DNA of 64,000 nt, taken from positions 744,001-808,000 of the forward strand of contig JAZGUH010000407.1 in assembly GCA_037893225.1 (NCBI GenBank). Direction: 5' to 3'. The position numbers were made by a program, and so were the translations under genes. Position 1 is the first letter of the stretch; the number at the start of each line of letters is the position of its first letter. Below the pieces are notes generated by a model that saw only the letters and a program-made list of their open reading frames with translations, searched no databases and was not told the origin of the DNA. Positions 34,701 through 48,934 of this stretch are shown in pieces. This DNA comes from Hippasteria phrygiana (lineage: Eukaryota; Echinodermata; Asteroidea; Valvatida; Goniasteridae).

Positions 34701-36894
34701 GTTTATTTTCTTTCCGGCCAACATCTGTGTGCATATTACTTTCTATTTATTGCTCCATGCCTGTCAAATTCCCTGGGGTATGGACTTGCTTTACTCATTC
34801 ATAATTGCATGAAATATCAACCAAATTCAGTAATTTTGACATGTATGGATAGCTTAGATCTGGCGCTACATGTTGCAATTATCGGCGGCTTCTTAGAGTT
34901 AACACTTGTGGAGAAAATTCAAACCTCGCAATGTTTATTTTCTTCCCGGCCACCATCTGTGTGCAGATTACCTCTTATTTATTGCTCCATGCCTGTCAAA
35001 TTCCCTGGGGTATGGACTTGCTTTACTCATTCATAATTGCATGAAATATCAACCAAATTCAGTAATTTTGACATGTATGGATAGCTTAGATCTGGCGCTA
35101 CATGTTGCAATTATCGGCGGCTTCTTAGAGTTAAAACTTGTGGAGAAAATTCAAACCTCGCAATGTTTATTTTCTTTCCGGCCAACATCTGTGTACATGT
35201 TACCGTCTATTTATTGCTCCATGCATGTCAAATTCCCTGGGGTATGGACTTGCTTTACTCATTCATAATTGCATGAAATATCAACCAAATTCAGTAATTT
35301 TGACATGTATGGATAGCTTAGATCTGGCGCTACATGTTGCAATTATCGGCGGCTTCTTAGATTTAACACTTGTGGAGAAAATTCAAACCTCGCAATGTTT
35401 ATTTTCTTCCCGGCCACCATCTGTGTGCAGATTACCTTTTATTTATTGCTCCATGCCTGTCAAATTCCCTGGGGTATGGACTTGCTTTACTCATTCATAA
35501 TTGCATGAAATATAAACCAAATACAGTAATTTTGACATGTATGGATAGCTTAGATCTGGCGCTACATGTTGCAATCATCGGCGGCTTCTTAGAGTTAAAA
35601 CTTGTGGAGAAAATTCAAACCTCGCAATGTTTATTTTCTTTCCGGCCACCATCTGTGTACATGTTACCGTCTATTTATTGCTCCATGCATGTCAAATTCC
35701 CTGGGGTATGGACTTGCTTTACTCATTCATAATTGCATGCAATATCAACCAAATTCAGTAGTTTTGACATGTATGGATAGCTTAGATCTGGCGCTACATG
35801 TTGCAATTATCGGCGGCTTCTTAGAGTTAACACTTGTGGAGAAAATTCAAACCTCGCAATGTTTATTTTCTTCCCGGCCAACATCTGTGTGCATATTACC
35901 TTCTATTTATTGCTCCATGCATGTCAAATTCCCTAGGGTATGACTTGCTTTACTCATTCATAATTGCATGAAATATCAACCAAATTCAGTAATTTTGACA
36001 TGTATGGATAGCTTAGATCTGGCGCTACATGTTGCAATTATCGGCGGCTTCTTAGAGTTAACACTTGTGGAGAAAATTCAAACCTCGCAATGTTTATTTT
36101 CTTTCCGGCCACCATCTGTGTACATGTTACCCTCTATTTATTGCTCCATGCATGTCAAATTCCCTGGGGTATGGACTTGCTTTACTCATTCATAATTGCA
36201 TGAAATATCAACCAAATTCAGTAATTTTGACATGTATGGATAGCTTAGATCTGGCGGTACATGTTGCAATTATCGGCGGCTTCTTAGAGTTAAAACTTGT
36301 GGAGAAAATTCAAACCTCGCAATGTTTATTTTCTTTCCGGCCAACATCTGTGTGCATATTACTTTCTATTTATTGCTCCATGCCTGTCAAATTCCCTGGG
36401 GTATGGACTTGCTTTACTCATTCATAATTGCATGAAATATAAACCAAATTCAGTAGTTTTGACATGTATGGATAGCTTAGATCTGGCGCTACATGTTGCA
36501 ATTATCGGCGGCTTCTTAGAGTTAACACTTGTGGAGAAAATTCAAACCTCGCAATGTTTATTTTCTTTCCGGCCAACATCTGTGTGCAGATTACCTCTTA
36601 TTTATTGCTCCATGCCTGTCAAATTCCCTGGGGTATGGACTTGCTTTACTCATTCATAATTGCATGAAATATCAACCAAATTCAGTAATTTTGACATGTA
36701 TGGATAGCTTAGATCTGGCGCTACATGTTGCAATTATCGGCGGCTTCTTAGAGTTAAAACTTGTGGAGAAAATTCAAACCTCGCAATGTTTATTTTCTTT
36801 CCGGCCAACATCTGTGTGCATATTACCTTCTATTTATTGCTCCATGCATGTCAAATTCCCTAGGGTATGACTTGCTTTACTCATTCATAATTGC
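31564..36894 (+). repeat. 23-monomer unit bridging long and short HOR regimes (5,331 bp)
   Basis: The order is F A D c c D E E B C E C E E A D B D M D E G H. Its second half (E E A D B D M D E G H) is the core of the 27-monomer HOR. Its first half (F A D c c D E E) is the core of the short 9-10-monomer HORs that follow. It is the last place where M, G and the true B type occur in the window. This makes it a plausible parent or recombination intermediate between the two organisations. Confidence 0.87.
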
Positions 36895-39210
36895 ATGAAA
36901 TATCAACCAAATTCAGTAATTTTGACATGTATGGATAGCTTAGATCTGGCGCTACATGTTGCAATTATCGGCGGCTTCTTAGAGTTAACACTTGTGGAGA
37001 AAATTCAAACCTCGCAATGTTTATTATCTTCCCGGCCACCATCTGTGTGCAGATTAGCTTTTATTTATTGCTCCATGCATGTCAAATTCCCTAGGGTATG
37101 ACTTGCTTTACTCATTCATAATTGCATGAAATATAAACCAAATACAGTAATTTTGACATATATGGATAGCTTAGATCTGGCGCTACATGTTGCAATTATC
37201 GGCGGCTTCTTAGAGTTAACACTTGTGGAGAAAATTCAAACCTCGCAATGTTTATTTTCTTCCCGGCCACCATCTGTGTGCAGATTACCTCTTATTTATT
37301 GCTCCATGCCTGTCAAATTCCCTGGGGTATGGACTTGCTTTACTCATTCATAATTGCATGAAATATCAACAAAATTCAGTAATTTTGACATGTATGGATA
37401 GCTTAGATCTGGCGCTACATGTTGCAATTATCGGCGGCTTCTTAGAGTTAAAACTTGTGGAGAAAATTCAAACCTCGCAATGTTTATTTTCTTTCCGGCC
37501 ACCATCTGTGTACATGTTACCGTCTATTTATTGCTCCATGCATGTCAAATTCCCTGGGGTATGGACTTGCTTTACTCATTCATAATTGCATGAAATATCA
37601 ACCAAATTCAGTAATTTTGACATGTATGGATAGCTTAGATCTGGCGGTACATGTTGCAATCATCGGCGGCTTCTTAGAGTTAAAACTTGTGGAGAAAATT
37701 CAAACCTCGCAATGTTTATTTTCTTTCCGGCCAACATCTGTGTGCATATTACCTTCTATTTATTGCTCCATGCCTGTCAAATTCCCTAGGGTATGACTTG
37801 CTTTACTCATTCATAATTGCATGAAATATCAACCAAATTCAGTAATTTTGACATATATGGATAGCTTAGATCTGGCGCTACATGTTGCAATTATCGGCGG
37901 CTTCTTAGAGTTAAAACTTGTGGAGAAAATTCAAACCTCGCAATGTTTATTTTCTTTCCGGCCAACATCTGTGTGCATATTACCTTCTATTTATTGCTCC
38001 ATGCCTGTCAAATTCCCTAGGGTATGACTTGCTTTACTCATTCATAATTGCATGAAATATAAACCAAATTCAGTAATTTTGACATGTATGGATAGCTTAG
38101 ATCTGGCGCTACATGTTGCAATCATCGGCGGCTTCTTAGAGTTAAAACTTGTGGAGAAAATTCAAACCTCGCAATGTTTATTTTCTTTCCGGCCACCATC
38201 TGTGTACATGTTACCCTCTATTTATTGCTCCATGCATGTCAAATTCCCTGGGGTATGGACTTGCTTTACTCATTCATAATTGCATGAAATATCAACCAAA
38301 TTCAGTAATTTTGACATGTATGGATAGCTTAGATCTGGCGGTACATGTTGCAATTATCGGCGGCTTCTTAGAGTTAAAACTTGTGGAGAAAATTCAAACC
38401 TCGCAATGTTTATTTTCTTTCCGGCCAACATCTGTGTGCATATTACTTTCTATTTATTGCTCCATGCCTGTCAAATTCCCTGGGGTATGGACTTGCTTTA
38501 CTCATTCATAATTGCATGAAATATCAACCAAATTCAGTAATTTTGACATGTATGGATAGCTTAGATCTGGCGGTACATGTTGCAATTATCGGCGGCTTCT
38601 TAGAGTTAAAACTTGTGGAGAAAATTCAAACCTCGCAATGTTTATTTTCTTTCCGGCCAACATCTGTGTGCATATTACTTTCTATTTATTGCTCCATGCC
38701 TGTCAAATTCCCTGGGGTATGGACTTGCTTTACTCATTCATAATTGCATGAAATATCAACCAAATTCAGTAGTTTTGACATGTATGGATAGCTTAGATCT
38801 GGCGCTACATGTTGCAATTATCGGCGGCTTCTTAGAGTTAACACTTGTGGAGAAAATTCAAACCTCGCAATGTTTATTTTCTTCCCGGCCACCATCTGTG
38901 TGCAGATTACCTCTTATTTATTGCTCCATGCCTGTCAAATTCCCTGGGGTATGGACTTGCTTTACTCATTCATAATTGCATGAAATATCAACCAAATTCA
39001 GTAATTTTGACATGTATGGATAGCTTAGATCTGGCGCTACATGTTGCAATTATCGGCGGCTTCTTAGAGTTAAAACTTGTGGAGAAAATTCAAACCTCGC
39101 AATGTTTATTTTCTTTCCGGCCAACATCTGTGTGCATATTACCTTCTATTTATTGCTCCATGCCTGTCAAATTCCCTAGGGTATGACTTGCTTTACTCAT
39201 TCATAATTGC
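36895..39210 (+). repeat. Short HOR, 10 monomers (2,316 bp)
   Basis: The order is F A D c c D E E A c. It contains four 1-bp deletions. The last A carries agtagtttt, inherited from the B/G-type starts of the long unit. The same order returns at 42220. Confidence 0.9.
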
Positions 39211-40830
39211 ATGAAATATCAACCAAATTCAGTAATTTTGACATGTATGGATAGCTTAGATCTGGCGCTACATGTTGCAATTATCGGCGGCTTCTTAGAG
39301 TTAACACTTGTGGAGAAAATTCAAACCTCGCAATGTTTATTATCTTCCCGGCCACCATCTGTGTGCAGATTAGCTTTTATTTATTGCTCCATGCATGTCA
39401 AATTCCCTAGGGTATGACTTGCTTTACTCATTCATAATTGCATGAAATATAAACCAAATACAGTAATTTTGACATATATGGATAGCTTAGATCTGGCGCT
39501 ACATGTTGCAATTATCGGCGGCTTCTTAGAGTTAACACTTGTGGAGAAAATTCAAACCTCGCAATGTTTATTTTCTTTCCGGCCACCATCTGTGTACATG
39601 TTACCGTCTATTTATTGCTCCATGCATGTCAAATTCCCTGGGGTATGGACTTGCTTTACTCATTCATAATTGCATGAAATATCAACCAAATTCAGTAATT
39701 TTGACATGTATGGATAGCTTAGATCTGGCGGTACATGTTGCAATCATCGGCGGCTTCTTAGAGTTAAAACTTGTGGAGAAAATTCAAACCTCGCAATGTT
39801 TATTTTCTTTCCGGCCAACATCTGTGTGCATATTACCTTCTATTTATTGCTCCATGCCTGTCAAATTCCCTAGGGTATGACTTGCTTTACTCATTCATAA
39901 TTGCATGAAATATCAACCAAATTCAGTAATTTTGACATATATGGATAGCTTAGATCTGGCGCTACATGTTGCAATTATCGGCGGCTTCTTAGAGTTAAAA
40001 CTTGTGGAGAAAATTCAAACCTCGCAATGTTTATTTTCTTTCCGGCCAACATCTGTGTGCATATTACCTTCTATTTATTGCTCCATGCCTGTCAAATTCC
40101 CTAGGGTATGACTTGCTTTACTCATTCATAATTGCATGAAATATAAACCAAATTCAGTAATTTTGACATGTATGGATAGCTTAGATCTGGCGCTACATGT
40201 TGCAATCATCGGCGGCTTCTTAGAGTTAAAACTTGTGGAGAAAATTCAAACCTCGCAATGTTTATTTTCTTTCCGGCCACCATCTGTGTACATGTTACCC
40301 TCTATTTATTGCTCCATGCATGTCAAATTCCCTGGGGTATGGACTTGCTTTACTCATTCATAATTGCATGAAATATCAACCAAATTCAGTAATTTTGACA
40401 TGTATGGATAGCTTAGATCTGGCGGTACATGTTGCAATTATCGGCGGCTTCTTAGAGTTAAAACTTGTGGAGAAAATTCAAACCTCGCAATGTTTATTTT
40501 CTTTCCGGCCAACATCTGTGTGCATATTACTTTCTATTTATTGCTCCATGCCTGTCAAATTCCCTGGGGTATGGACTTGCTTTACTCATTCATAATTGCA
40601 TGAAATATCAACCAAATTCAGTAATTTTGACATGTATGGATAGCTTAGATCTGGCGGTACATGTTGCAATTATCGGCGGCTTCTTAGAGTTAAAACTTGT
40701 GGAGAAAATTCAAACCTCGCAATGTTTATTTTCTTTCCGGCCAACATCTGTGTGCATATTACCTTCTATTTATTGCTCCATGCATGTCAAATTCCCTAGG
40801 GTATGACTTGCTTTACTCATTCATAATTGC
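39211..40830 (+). repeat. Short HOR, contracted to 7 monomers (1,620 bp)
   Basis: The order is F D c c D E H. Compared with the 10-monomer form, the A after F is absent. The D at 39442 is a mosaic with the tataaacc/aatacag/gacatat start of that A. The E-A-c end is replaced by one monomer (40600) with an E start (gcggta) and an H tail. Confidence 0.88.
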
Positions 40831-42219
40831 ATGAAATATCAACCAAATTCAGTAATTTTGACATGTATGGATAGCTTAGATCTGGCGCTACATGTTGCAA
40901 TTATCGGCGGCTTCTTAGAGTTAACACTTGTGGAGAAAATTCAAACCTCGCAATGTTTATTATCTTCCCGGCCACCATCTGTGTGCAGATTAGCTTTTAT
41001 TTATTGCTCCATGCATGTCAAATTCCCTAGGGTATGACTTGCTTTACTCATTCATAATTGCATGAAATATAAACCAAATACAGTAATTTTGACATATATG
41101 GATAGCTTAGATCTGGCGCTACATGTTGCAATTATCGGCGGCTTCTTAGAGTTAACACTTGTGGAGAAAATTCAAACCTCGCAATGTTTATTTTCTTCCC
41201 GGCCACCATCTGTGTGCAGATTACCTCTTATTTATTGCTCCATGCCTGTCAAATTCCCTGGGGTATGGACTTGCTTTACTCATTCATAATTGCATGAAAT
41301 ATCAACAAAATTCAGTAATTTTGACATGTATGGATAGCTTAGATCTGGCGCTACATGTTGCAATTATCGGCGGCTTCTTAGAGTTAAAACTTGTGGAGAA
41401 AATTCAAACCTCGCAATGTTTATTTTCTTTCCGGCCACCATCTGTGTACATGTTACCGTCTATTTATTGCTCCATGCATGTCAAATTCCCTGGGGTATGG
41501 ACTTGCTTTACTCATTCATAATTGCATGAAATATCAACCAAATTCAGTAATTTTGACATGTATGGATAGCTTAGATCTGGCGGTACATGTTGCAATCATC
41601 GGCGGCTTCTTAGAGTTAAAACTTGTGGAGAAAATTCAAACCTCGCAATGTTTATTTTCTTTCCGGCCAACATCTGTGTGCATATTACCTTCTATTTATT
41701 GCTCCATGCCTGTCAAATTCCCTAGGGTATGACTTGCTTTACTCATTCATAATTGCATGAAATATCAACCAAATTCAGTAATTTTGACATATATGGATAG
41801 CTTAGATCTGGCGCTACATGTTGCAATTATCGGCGGCTTCTTAGAGTTAAAACTTGTGGAGAAAATTCAAACCTCGCAATGTTTATTTTCTTTCCGGCCA
41901 ACATCTGTGTGCATATTACTTTCTATTTATTGCTCCATGCCTGTCAAATTCCCTGGGGTATGGACTTGCTTTACTCATTCATAATTGCATGAAATATCAA
42001 CCAAATTCAGTAATTTTGACATGTATGGATAGCTTAGATCTGGCGGTACATGTTGCAATTATCGGCGGCTTCTTAGAGTTAAAACTTGTGGAGAAAATTC
42101 AAACCTCGCAATGTTTATTTTCTTTCCGGCCAACATCTGTGTGCATATTACCTTCTATTTATTGCTCCATGCATGTCAAATTCCCTAGGGTATGACTTGC
42201 TTTACTCATTCATAATTGC
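40831..42219 (+). repeat. Short HOR, contracted to 6 monomers (1,389 bp)
   Basis: The order is F A D c E H. The E at 41757 is a mosaic: its start has gacatatatgg like the second c, while its tail is E (ctttcta, ccctgggg, no deletion). One monomer therefore replaces c-D-E. The last monomer (41989) has the same E-start/H-tail mosaic structure as the one at 40600, so the two probably share one origin. Confidence 0.88.
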
Positions 42220-44535
42220 ATGAAATATCAACCAAATTCAGTAATTTTGACATGTATGGATAGCTTAGATCTGGCGCTACATGTTGCAATTATCGGCGGC
42301 TTCTTAGAGTTAACACTTGTGGAGAAAATTCAAACCTCGCAATGTTTATTATCTTCCCGGCCACCATCTGTGTGCAGATTAGCTTTTATTTATTGCTCCA
42401 TGCATGTCAAATTCCCTAGGGTATGACTTGCTTTACTCATTCATAATTGCATGAAATATAAACCAAATACAGTAATTTTGACATATATGGATAGCTTAGA
42501 TCTGGCGCTACATGTTGCAATTATCGGCGGCTTCTTAGAGTTAACACTTGTGGAGAAAATTCAAACCTCGCAATGTTTATTTTCTTCCCGGCCACCATCT
42601 GTGTGCAGATTACCTCTTATTTATTGCTCCATGCCTGTCAAATTCCCTGGGGTATGGACTTGCTTTACTCATTCATAATTGCATGAAATATCAACAAAAT
42701 TCAGTAATTTTGACATGTATGGATAGCTTAGATCTGGCGCTACATGTTGCAATTATCGGCGGCTTCTTAGAGTTAAAACTTGTGGAGAAAATTCAAACCT
42801 CGCAATGTTTATTTTCTTTCCGGCCACCATCTGTGTACATGTTACCGTCTATTTATTGCTCCATGCATGTCAAATTCCCTGGGGTATGGACTTGCTTTAC
42901 TCATTCATAATTGCATGAAATATCAACCAAATTCAGTAATTTTGACATGTATGGATAGCTTAGATCTGGCGGTACATGTTGCAATCATCGGCGGCTTCTT
43001 AGAGTTAAAACTTGTGGAGAAAATTCAAACCTCGCAATGTTTATTTTCTTTCCGGCCAACATCTGTGTGCATATTACCTTCTATTTATTGCTCCATGCCT
43101 GTCAAATTCCCTAGGGTATGACTTGCTTTACTCATTCATAATTGCATGAAATATCAACCAAATTCAGTAATTTTGACATATATGGATAGCTTAGATCTGG
43201 CGCTACATGTTGCAATTATCGGCGGCTTCTTAGAGTTAAAACTTGTGGAGAAAATTCAAACCTCGCAATGTTTATTTTCTTTCCGGCCAACATCTGTGTG
43301 CATATTACCTTCTATTTATTGCTCCATGCCTGTCAAATTCCCTAGGGTATGACTTGCTTTACTCATTCATAATTGCATGAAATATAAACCAAATTCAGTA
43401 ATTTTGACATGTATGGATAGCTTAGATCTGGCGCTACATGTTGCAATCATCGGCGGCTTCTTAGAGTTAAAACTTGTGGAGAAAATTCAAACCTCGCAAT
43501 GTTTATTTTCTTTCCGGCCACCATCTGTGTACATGTTACCCTCTATTTATTGCTCCATGCATGTCAAATTCCCTGGGGTATGGACTTGCTTTACTCATTC
43601 ATAATTGCATGAAATATCAACCAAATTCAGTAATTTTGACATGTATGGATAGCTTAGATCTGGCGGTACATGTTGCAATTATCGGCGGCTTCTTAGAGTT
43701 AAAACTTGTGGAGAAAATTCAAACCTCGCAATGTTTATTTTCTTTCCGGCCAACATCTGTGTGCATATTACTTTCTATTTATTGCTCCATGCCTGTCAAA
43801 TTCCCTGGGGTATGGACTTGCTTTACTCATTCATAATTGCATGAAATATCAACCAAATTCAGTAATGTTGACATGTATGGATAGCTTAGATCTGGCGGTA
43901 CATGTTGCAATTATCGGCGGCTTCTTAGAGTTAAAACTTGTGGAGAAAATTCAAACCTCGCAATGTTTATTTTCTTTCCGGCCAACATCTGTGTGCATAT
44001 TACTTTCTATTTATTGCTCCATGCCTGTCAAATTCCCTGGGGTATGGACTTGCTTTACTCATTCATAATTGCATGAAATATCAACCAAATTCAGTAGTTT
44101 TGACATGTATGGATAGCTTAGATCTGGCGCTACATGTTGCAATTATCGGCGGCTTCTTAGAGTTAACACTTGTGGAGAAAATTCAAACCTCGCAATGTTT
44201 ATTTTCTTCCCGGCCACCATCTGTGTGCAGATTACCTCTTATTTATTGCTCCATGCCTGTCAAATTCCCTGGGGTATGGACTTGCTTTACTCATTCATAA
44301 TTGCATGAAATATCAACCAAATTCAGTAATTTTGACATGTATGGATAGCTTAGATCTGGCGCTACATGTTGCAATTATCGGCGGCTTCTTAGAGTTAAAA
44401 CTTGTGGAGAAAATTCAAACCTCGCAATGTTTATTTTCTTTCCGGCCAACATCTGTGTGCATATTACCTTCTATTTATTGCTCCATGCCTGTCAAATTCC
44501 CTAGGGTATGACTTGCTTTACTCATTCATAATTGC
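42220..44535 (+). repeat. Short HOR, 10 monomers (2,316 bp)
   Basis: The order F A D c c D E E A c is the same as at 36895-39210, and the length is identical. A distinguishing base is agtaatgttg (G at 43867) in the second E, which recurs in the corresponding E at 48472. Confidence 0.9.
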
Positions 44536-46619
44536 ATGAAATATCAACCAAATTCAGTAATTTTGACATGTATGGATAGCTTAGATCTGGCGCTACATGT
44601 TGCAATTATCGGCGGCTTCTTAGAGTTAACACTTGTGGAGAAAATTCAAACCTCGCAATGTTTATTATCTTCCCGGCCACCATCTGTGTGCAGATTAGCT
44701 TTTATTTATTGCTCCATGCATGTCAAATTCCCTAGGGTATGACTTGCTTTACTCATTCATAATTGCATGAAATATAAACCAAATACAGTAATTTTGACAT
44801 ATATGGATAGCTTAGATCTGGCGCTACATGTTGCAATTATCGGCGGCTTCTTAGAGTTAACACTTGTGGAGAAAATTCAAACCTCGCAATGTTTATTTTC
44901 TTTCCGGCCACCATCTGTGTACATGTTACCGTCTATTTATTGCTCCATGCATGTCAAATTCCCTGGGGTATGGACTTGCTTTACTCATTCATAATTGCAT
45001 GAAATATCAACCAAATTCAGTAATTTTGACATGTATGGATAGCTTAGATCTGGCGGTACATGTTGCAATCATCGGCGGCTTCTTAGAGTTAAAACTTGTG
45101 GAGAAAATTCAAACCTCGCAATGTTTATTTTCTTTCCGGCCAACATCTGTGTGCATATTACCTTCTATTTATTGCTCCATGCCTGTCAAATTCCCTAGGG
45201 TATGACTTGCTTTACTCATTCATAATTGCATGAAATATCAACCAAATTCAGTAATTTTGACATATATGGATAGCTTAGATCTGGCGCTACATGTTGCAAT
45301 TATCGGCGGCTTCTTAGAGTTAAAACTTGTGGAGAAAATTCAAACCTCGCAATGTTTATTTTCTTTCCGGCCAACATCTGTGTGCATATTACCTTCTATT
45401 TATTGCTCCATGCCTGTCAAATTCCCTAGGGTATGACTTGCTTTACTCATTCATAATTGCATGAAATATAAACCAAATTCAGTAATTTTGACATGTATGG
45501 ATAGCTTAGATCTGGCGCTACATGTTGCAATCATCGGCGGCTTCTTAGAGTTAAAACTTGTGGAGAAAATTCAAACCTCGCAATGTTTATTTTCTTTCCG
45601 GCCACCATCTGTGTACATGTTACCCTCTATTTATTGCTCCATGCATGTCAAATTCCCTGGGGTATGGACTTGCTTTACTCATTCATAATTGCATGAAATA
45701 TCAACCAAATTCAGTAATTTTGACATGTATGGATAGCTTAGATCTGGCGGTACATGTTGCAATTATCGGCGGCTTCTTAGAGTTAAAACTTGTGGAGAAA
45801 ATTCAAACCTCGCAATGTTTATTTTCTTTCCGGCCAACATCTGTGTGCATATTACTTTCTATTTATTGCTCCATGCCTGTCAAATTCCCTGGGGTATGGA
45901 CTTGCTTTACTCATTCATAATTGCATGAAATATCAACCAAATTCAGTAATTTTGACATGTATGGATAGCTTAGATCTGGCGGTACATGTTGCAATTATCG
46001 GCGGCTTCTTAGAGTTAAAACTTGTGGAGAAAATTCAAACCTCGCAATGTTTATTTTCTTTCCGGCCAACATCTGTGTGCATATTACTTTCTATTTATTG
46101 CTCCATGCCTGTCAAATTCCCTGGGGTATGGACTTGCTTTACTCATTCATAATTGCATGAAATATCAACCAAATTCAGTAGTTTTGACATGTATGGATAG
46201 CTTAGATCTGGCGCTACATGTTGCAATTATCGGCGGCTTCTTAGAGTTAACACTTGTGGAGAAAATTCAAACCTCGCAATGTTTATTTTCTTCCCGGCCA
46301 CCATCTGTGTGCAGATTACCTCTTATTTATTGCTCCATGCCTGTCAAATTCCCTGGGGTATGGACTTGCTTTACTCATTCATAATTGCATGAAATATCAA
46401 CCAAATTCAGTAATTTTGACATGTATGGATAGCTTAGATCTGGCGCTACATGTTGCAATTATCGGCGGCTTCTTAGAGTTAAAACTTGTGGAGAAAATTC
46501 AAACCTCGCAATGTTTATTTTCTTTCCGGCCAACATCTGTGTGCATATTACCTTCTATTTATTGCTCCATGCCTGTCAAATTCCCTAGGGTATGACTTGC
46601 TTTACTCATTCATAATTGC
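44536..46619 (+). repeat. Short HOR, 9 monomers (2,084 bp)
   Basis: The order is F D c c D E E A c. The D at 44767 has the tataaacc/aatacag/gacatat/gttaaca start of an A, fused to a D tail, which explains the missing A. The same 9-monomer form returns at 51251-53334 with equal length. Confidence 0.9.
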
Positions 46620-48934
46620 ATGAAATATCAACCAAATTCAGTAATTTTGACATGTATGGATAGCTTAGATCTGGCGCTACATGTTGCAATTATCGGCGGC
46701 TTCTTAGAGTTAACACTTGTGGAGAAAATTCAAACCTCGCAATGTTTATTATCTTCCCGGCCACCATCTGTGTGCAGATTAGCTTTTATTTATTGCTCCA
46801 TGCATGTCAAATTCCCTAGGGTATGACTTGCTTTACTCATTCATAATTGCATGAAATATAAACCAAATACAGTAATTTTGACATATATGGATAGCTTAGA
46901 TCTGGCGCTACATGTTGCAATTATCGGCGGCTTCTTAGAGTTAACACTTGTGGAGAAAATTCAAACCTCGCAATGTTTATTTTCTTCCCGGCCACCATCT
47001 GTGTGCAGATTACCTCTTATTTATTGCTCCATGCCTGTCAAATTCCCTGGGGTATGGACTTGCTTTACTCATTCATAATTGCATGAAATATCAACCAAAT
47101 TCAGTAATTTTGACATGTATGGATAGCTTAGATCTGGCGCTACATGTTGCAATTATCGGCGGCTTCTTAGAGTTAACACTTGTGGAGAAAATTCAAACCT
47201 CGCAATGTTTATTATCTTCCCGGCCACCATCTGTGTGCAGATTAGCTTTTATTTATTGCTCCATGCCTGTCAAATTCCCTAGGGTATGACTTGCTTTACT
47301 CATTCATAATTGCATGAAATATAAACCAAATACAGTAATTTTGACATATATGGATAGCTTAGATCTGGCGCTACATGTTGCAATTATCGGCGGCTTCTTA
47401 GAGTTAACACTTGTGGAGAAAATTCAAACCTCGCAATGTTTATTTTCTTTCCGGCCACCATCTGTGTACATGTTACCGTCTATTTATTGCTCCATGCATG
47501 TCAAATTCCCTGGGGTATGGACTTGCTTTACTCATTCATAATTGCATGAAATATCAACCAAATTCAGTAATTTTGACATGTATGGATAGCTTAGATCTGG
47601 CGGTACATGTTGCAATCATCGGCGGCTTCTTAGAGTTAAAACTTGTGGAGAAAATTCAAACCTCGCAATGTTTATTTTCTTTCCGGCCAACATCTGTGTG
47701 CATATTACCTTCTATTTATTGCTCCATGCCTGTCAAATTCCCTAGGGTATGACTTGCTTTACTCATTCATAATTGCATGAAATATCAACCAAATTCAGTA
47801 ATTTTGACATATATGGATAGCTTAGATCTGGCGCTACATGTTGCAATTATCGGCGGCTTCTTAGAGTTAAAACTTGTGGAGAAAATTCAAACCTCGCAAT
47901 GTTTATTTTCTTTCCGGCCAACATCTGTGTGCATATTACCTTCTATTTATTGCTCCATGCCTGTCAAATTCCCTAGGGTATGACTTGCTTTACTCATTCA
48001 TAATTGCATGAAATATAAACCAAATTCAGTAATTTTGACATGTATGGATAGCTTAGATCTGGCGCTACATGTTGCAATCATCGGCGGCTTCTTAGAGTTA
48101 AAACTTGTGGAGAAAATTCAAACCTCGCAATGTTTATTTTCTTTCCGGCCACCATCTGTGTACATGTTACCCTCTATTTATTGCTCCATGCATGTCAAAT
48201 TCCCTGGGGTATGGACTTGCTTTACTCATTCATAATTGCATGAAATATCAACCAAATTCAGTAATTTTGACATGTATGGATAGCTTAGATCTGGCGGTAC
48301 ATGTTGCAATTATCGGCGGCTTCTTAGAGTTAAAACTTGTGGAGAAAATTCAAACCTCGCAATGTTTATTTTCTTTCCGGCCAACATCTGTGTGCATATT
48401 ACTTTCTATTTATTGCTCCATGCCTGTCAAATTCCCTGGGGTATGGACTTGCTTTACTCATTCATAATTGCATGAAATATCAACCAAATTCAGTAATGTT
48501 GACATGTATGGATAGCTTAGATCTGGCGGTACATGTTGCAATTATCGGCGGCTTCTTAGAGTTAAAACTTGTGGAGAAAATTCAAACCTCGCAATGTTTA
48601 TTTTCTTTCCGGCCAACATCTGTGTGCATATTACTTTCTATTTATTGCTCCATGCCTGTCAAATTCCCTGGGGTATGGACTTGCTTTACTCATTCATAAT
48701 TGCATGAAATATCAACCAAATTCAGTAATTTTGACATGTATGGATAGCTTAGATCTGGCGCTACATGTTGCAATTATCGGCGGCTTCTTAGAGTTAAAAC
48801 TTGTGGAGAAAATTCAAACCTCGCAATGTTTATTTTCTTTCCGGCCAACATCTGTGTGCATATTACCTTCTATTTATTGCTCCATGCCTGTCAAATTCCC
48901 TAGGGTATGACTTGCTTTACTCATTCATAATTGC
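46620..48934 (+). repeat. Short HOR, 10 monomers with doubled F (2,315 bp)
   Basis: The order is F A F D c c D E E c. A second F has appeared after A. This F (47083) still has atgcctgtc where other F copies have atgcatgtc, so it is either an intermediate form or a conversion product. The terminal A seen in other copies is missing. Confidence 0.9.
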
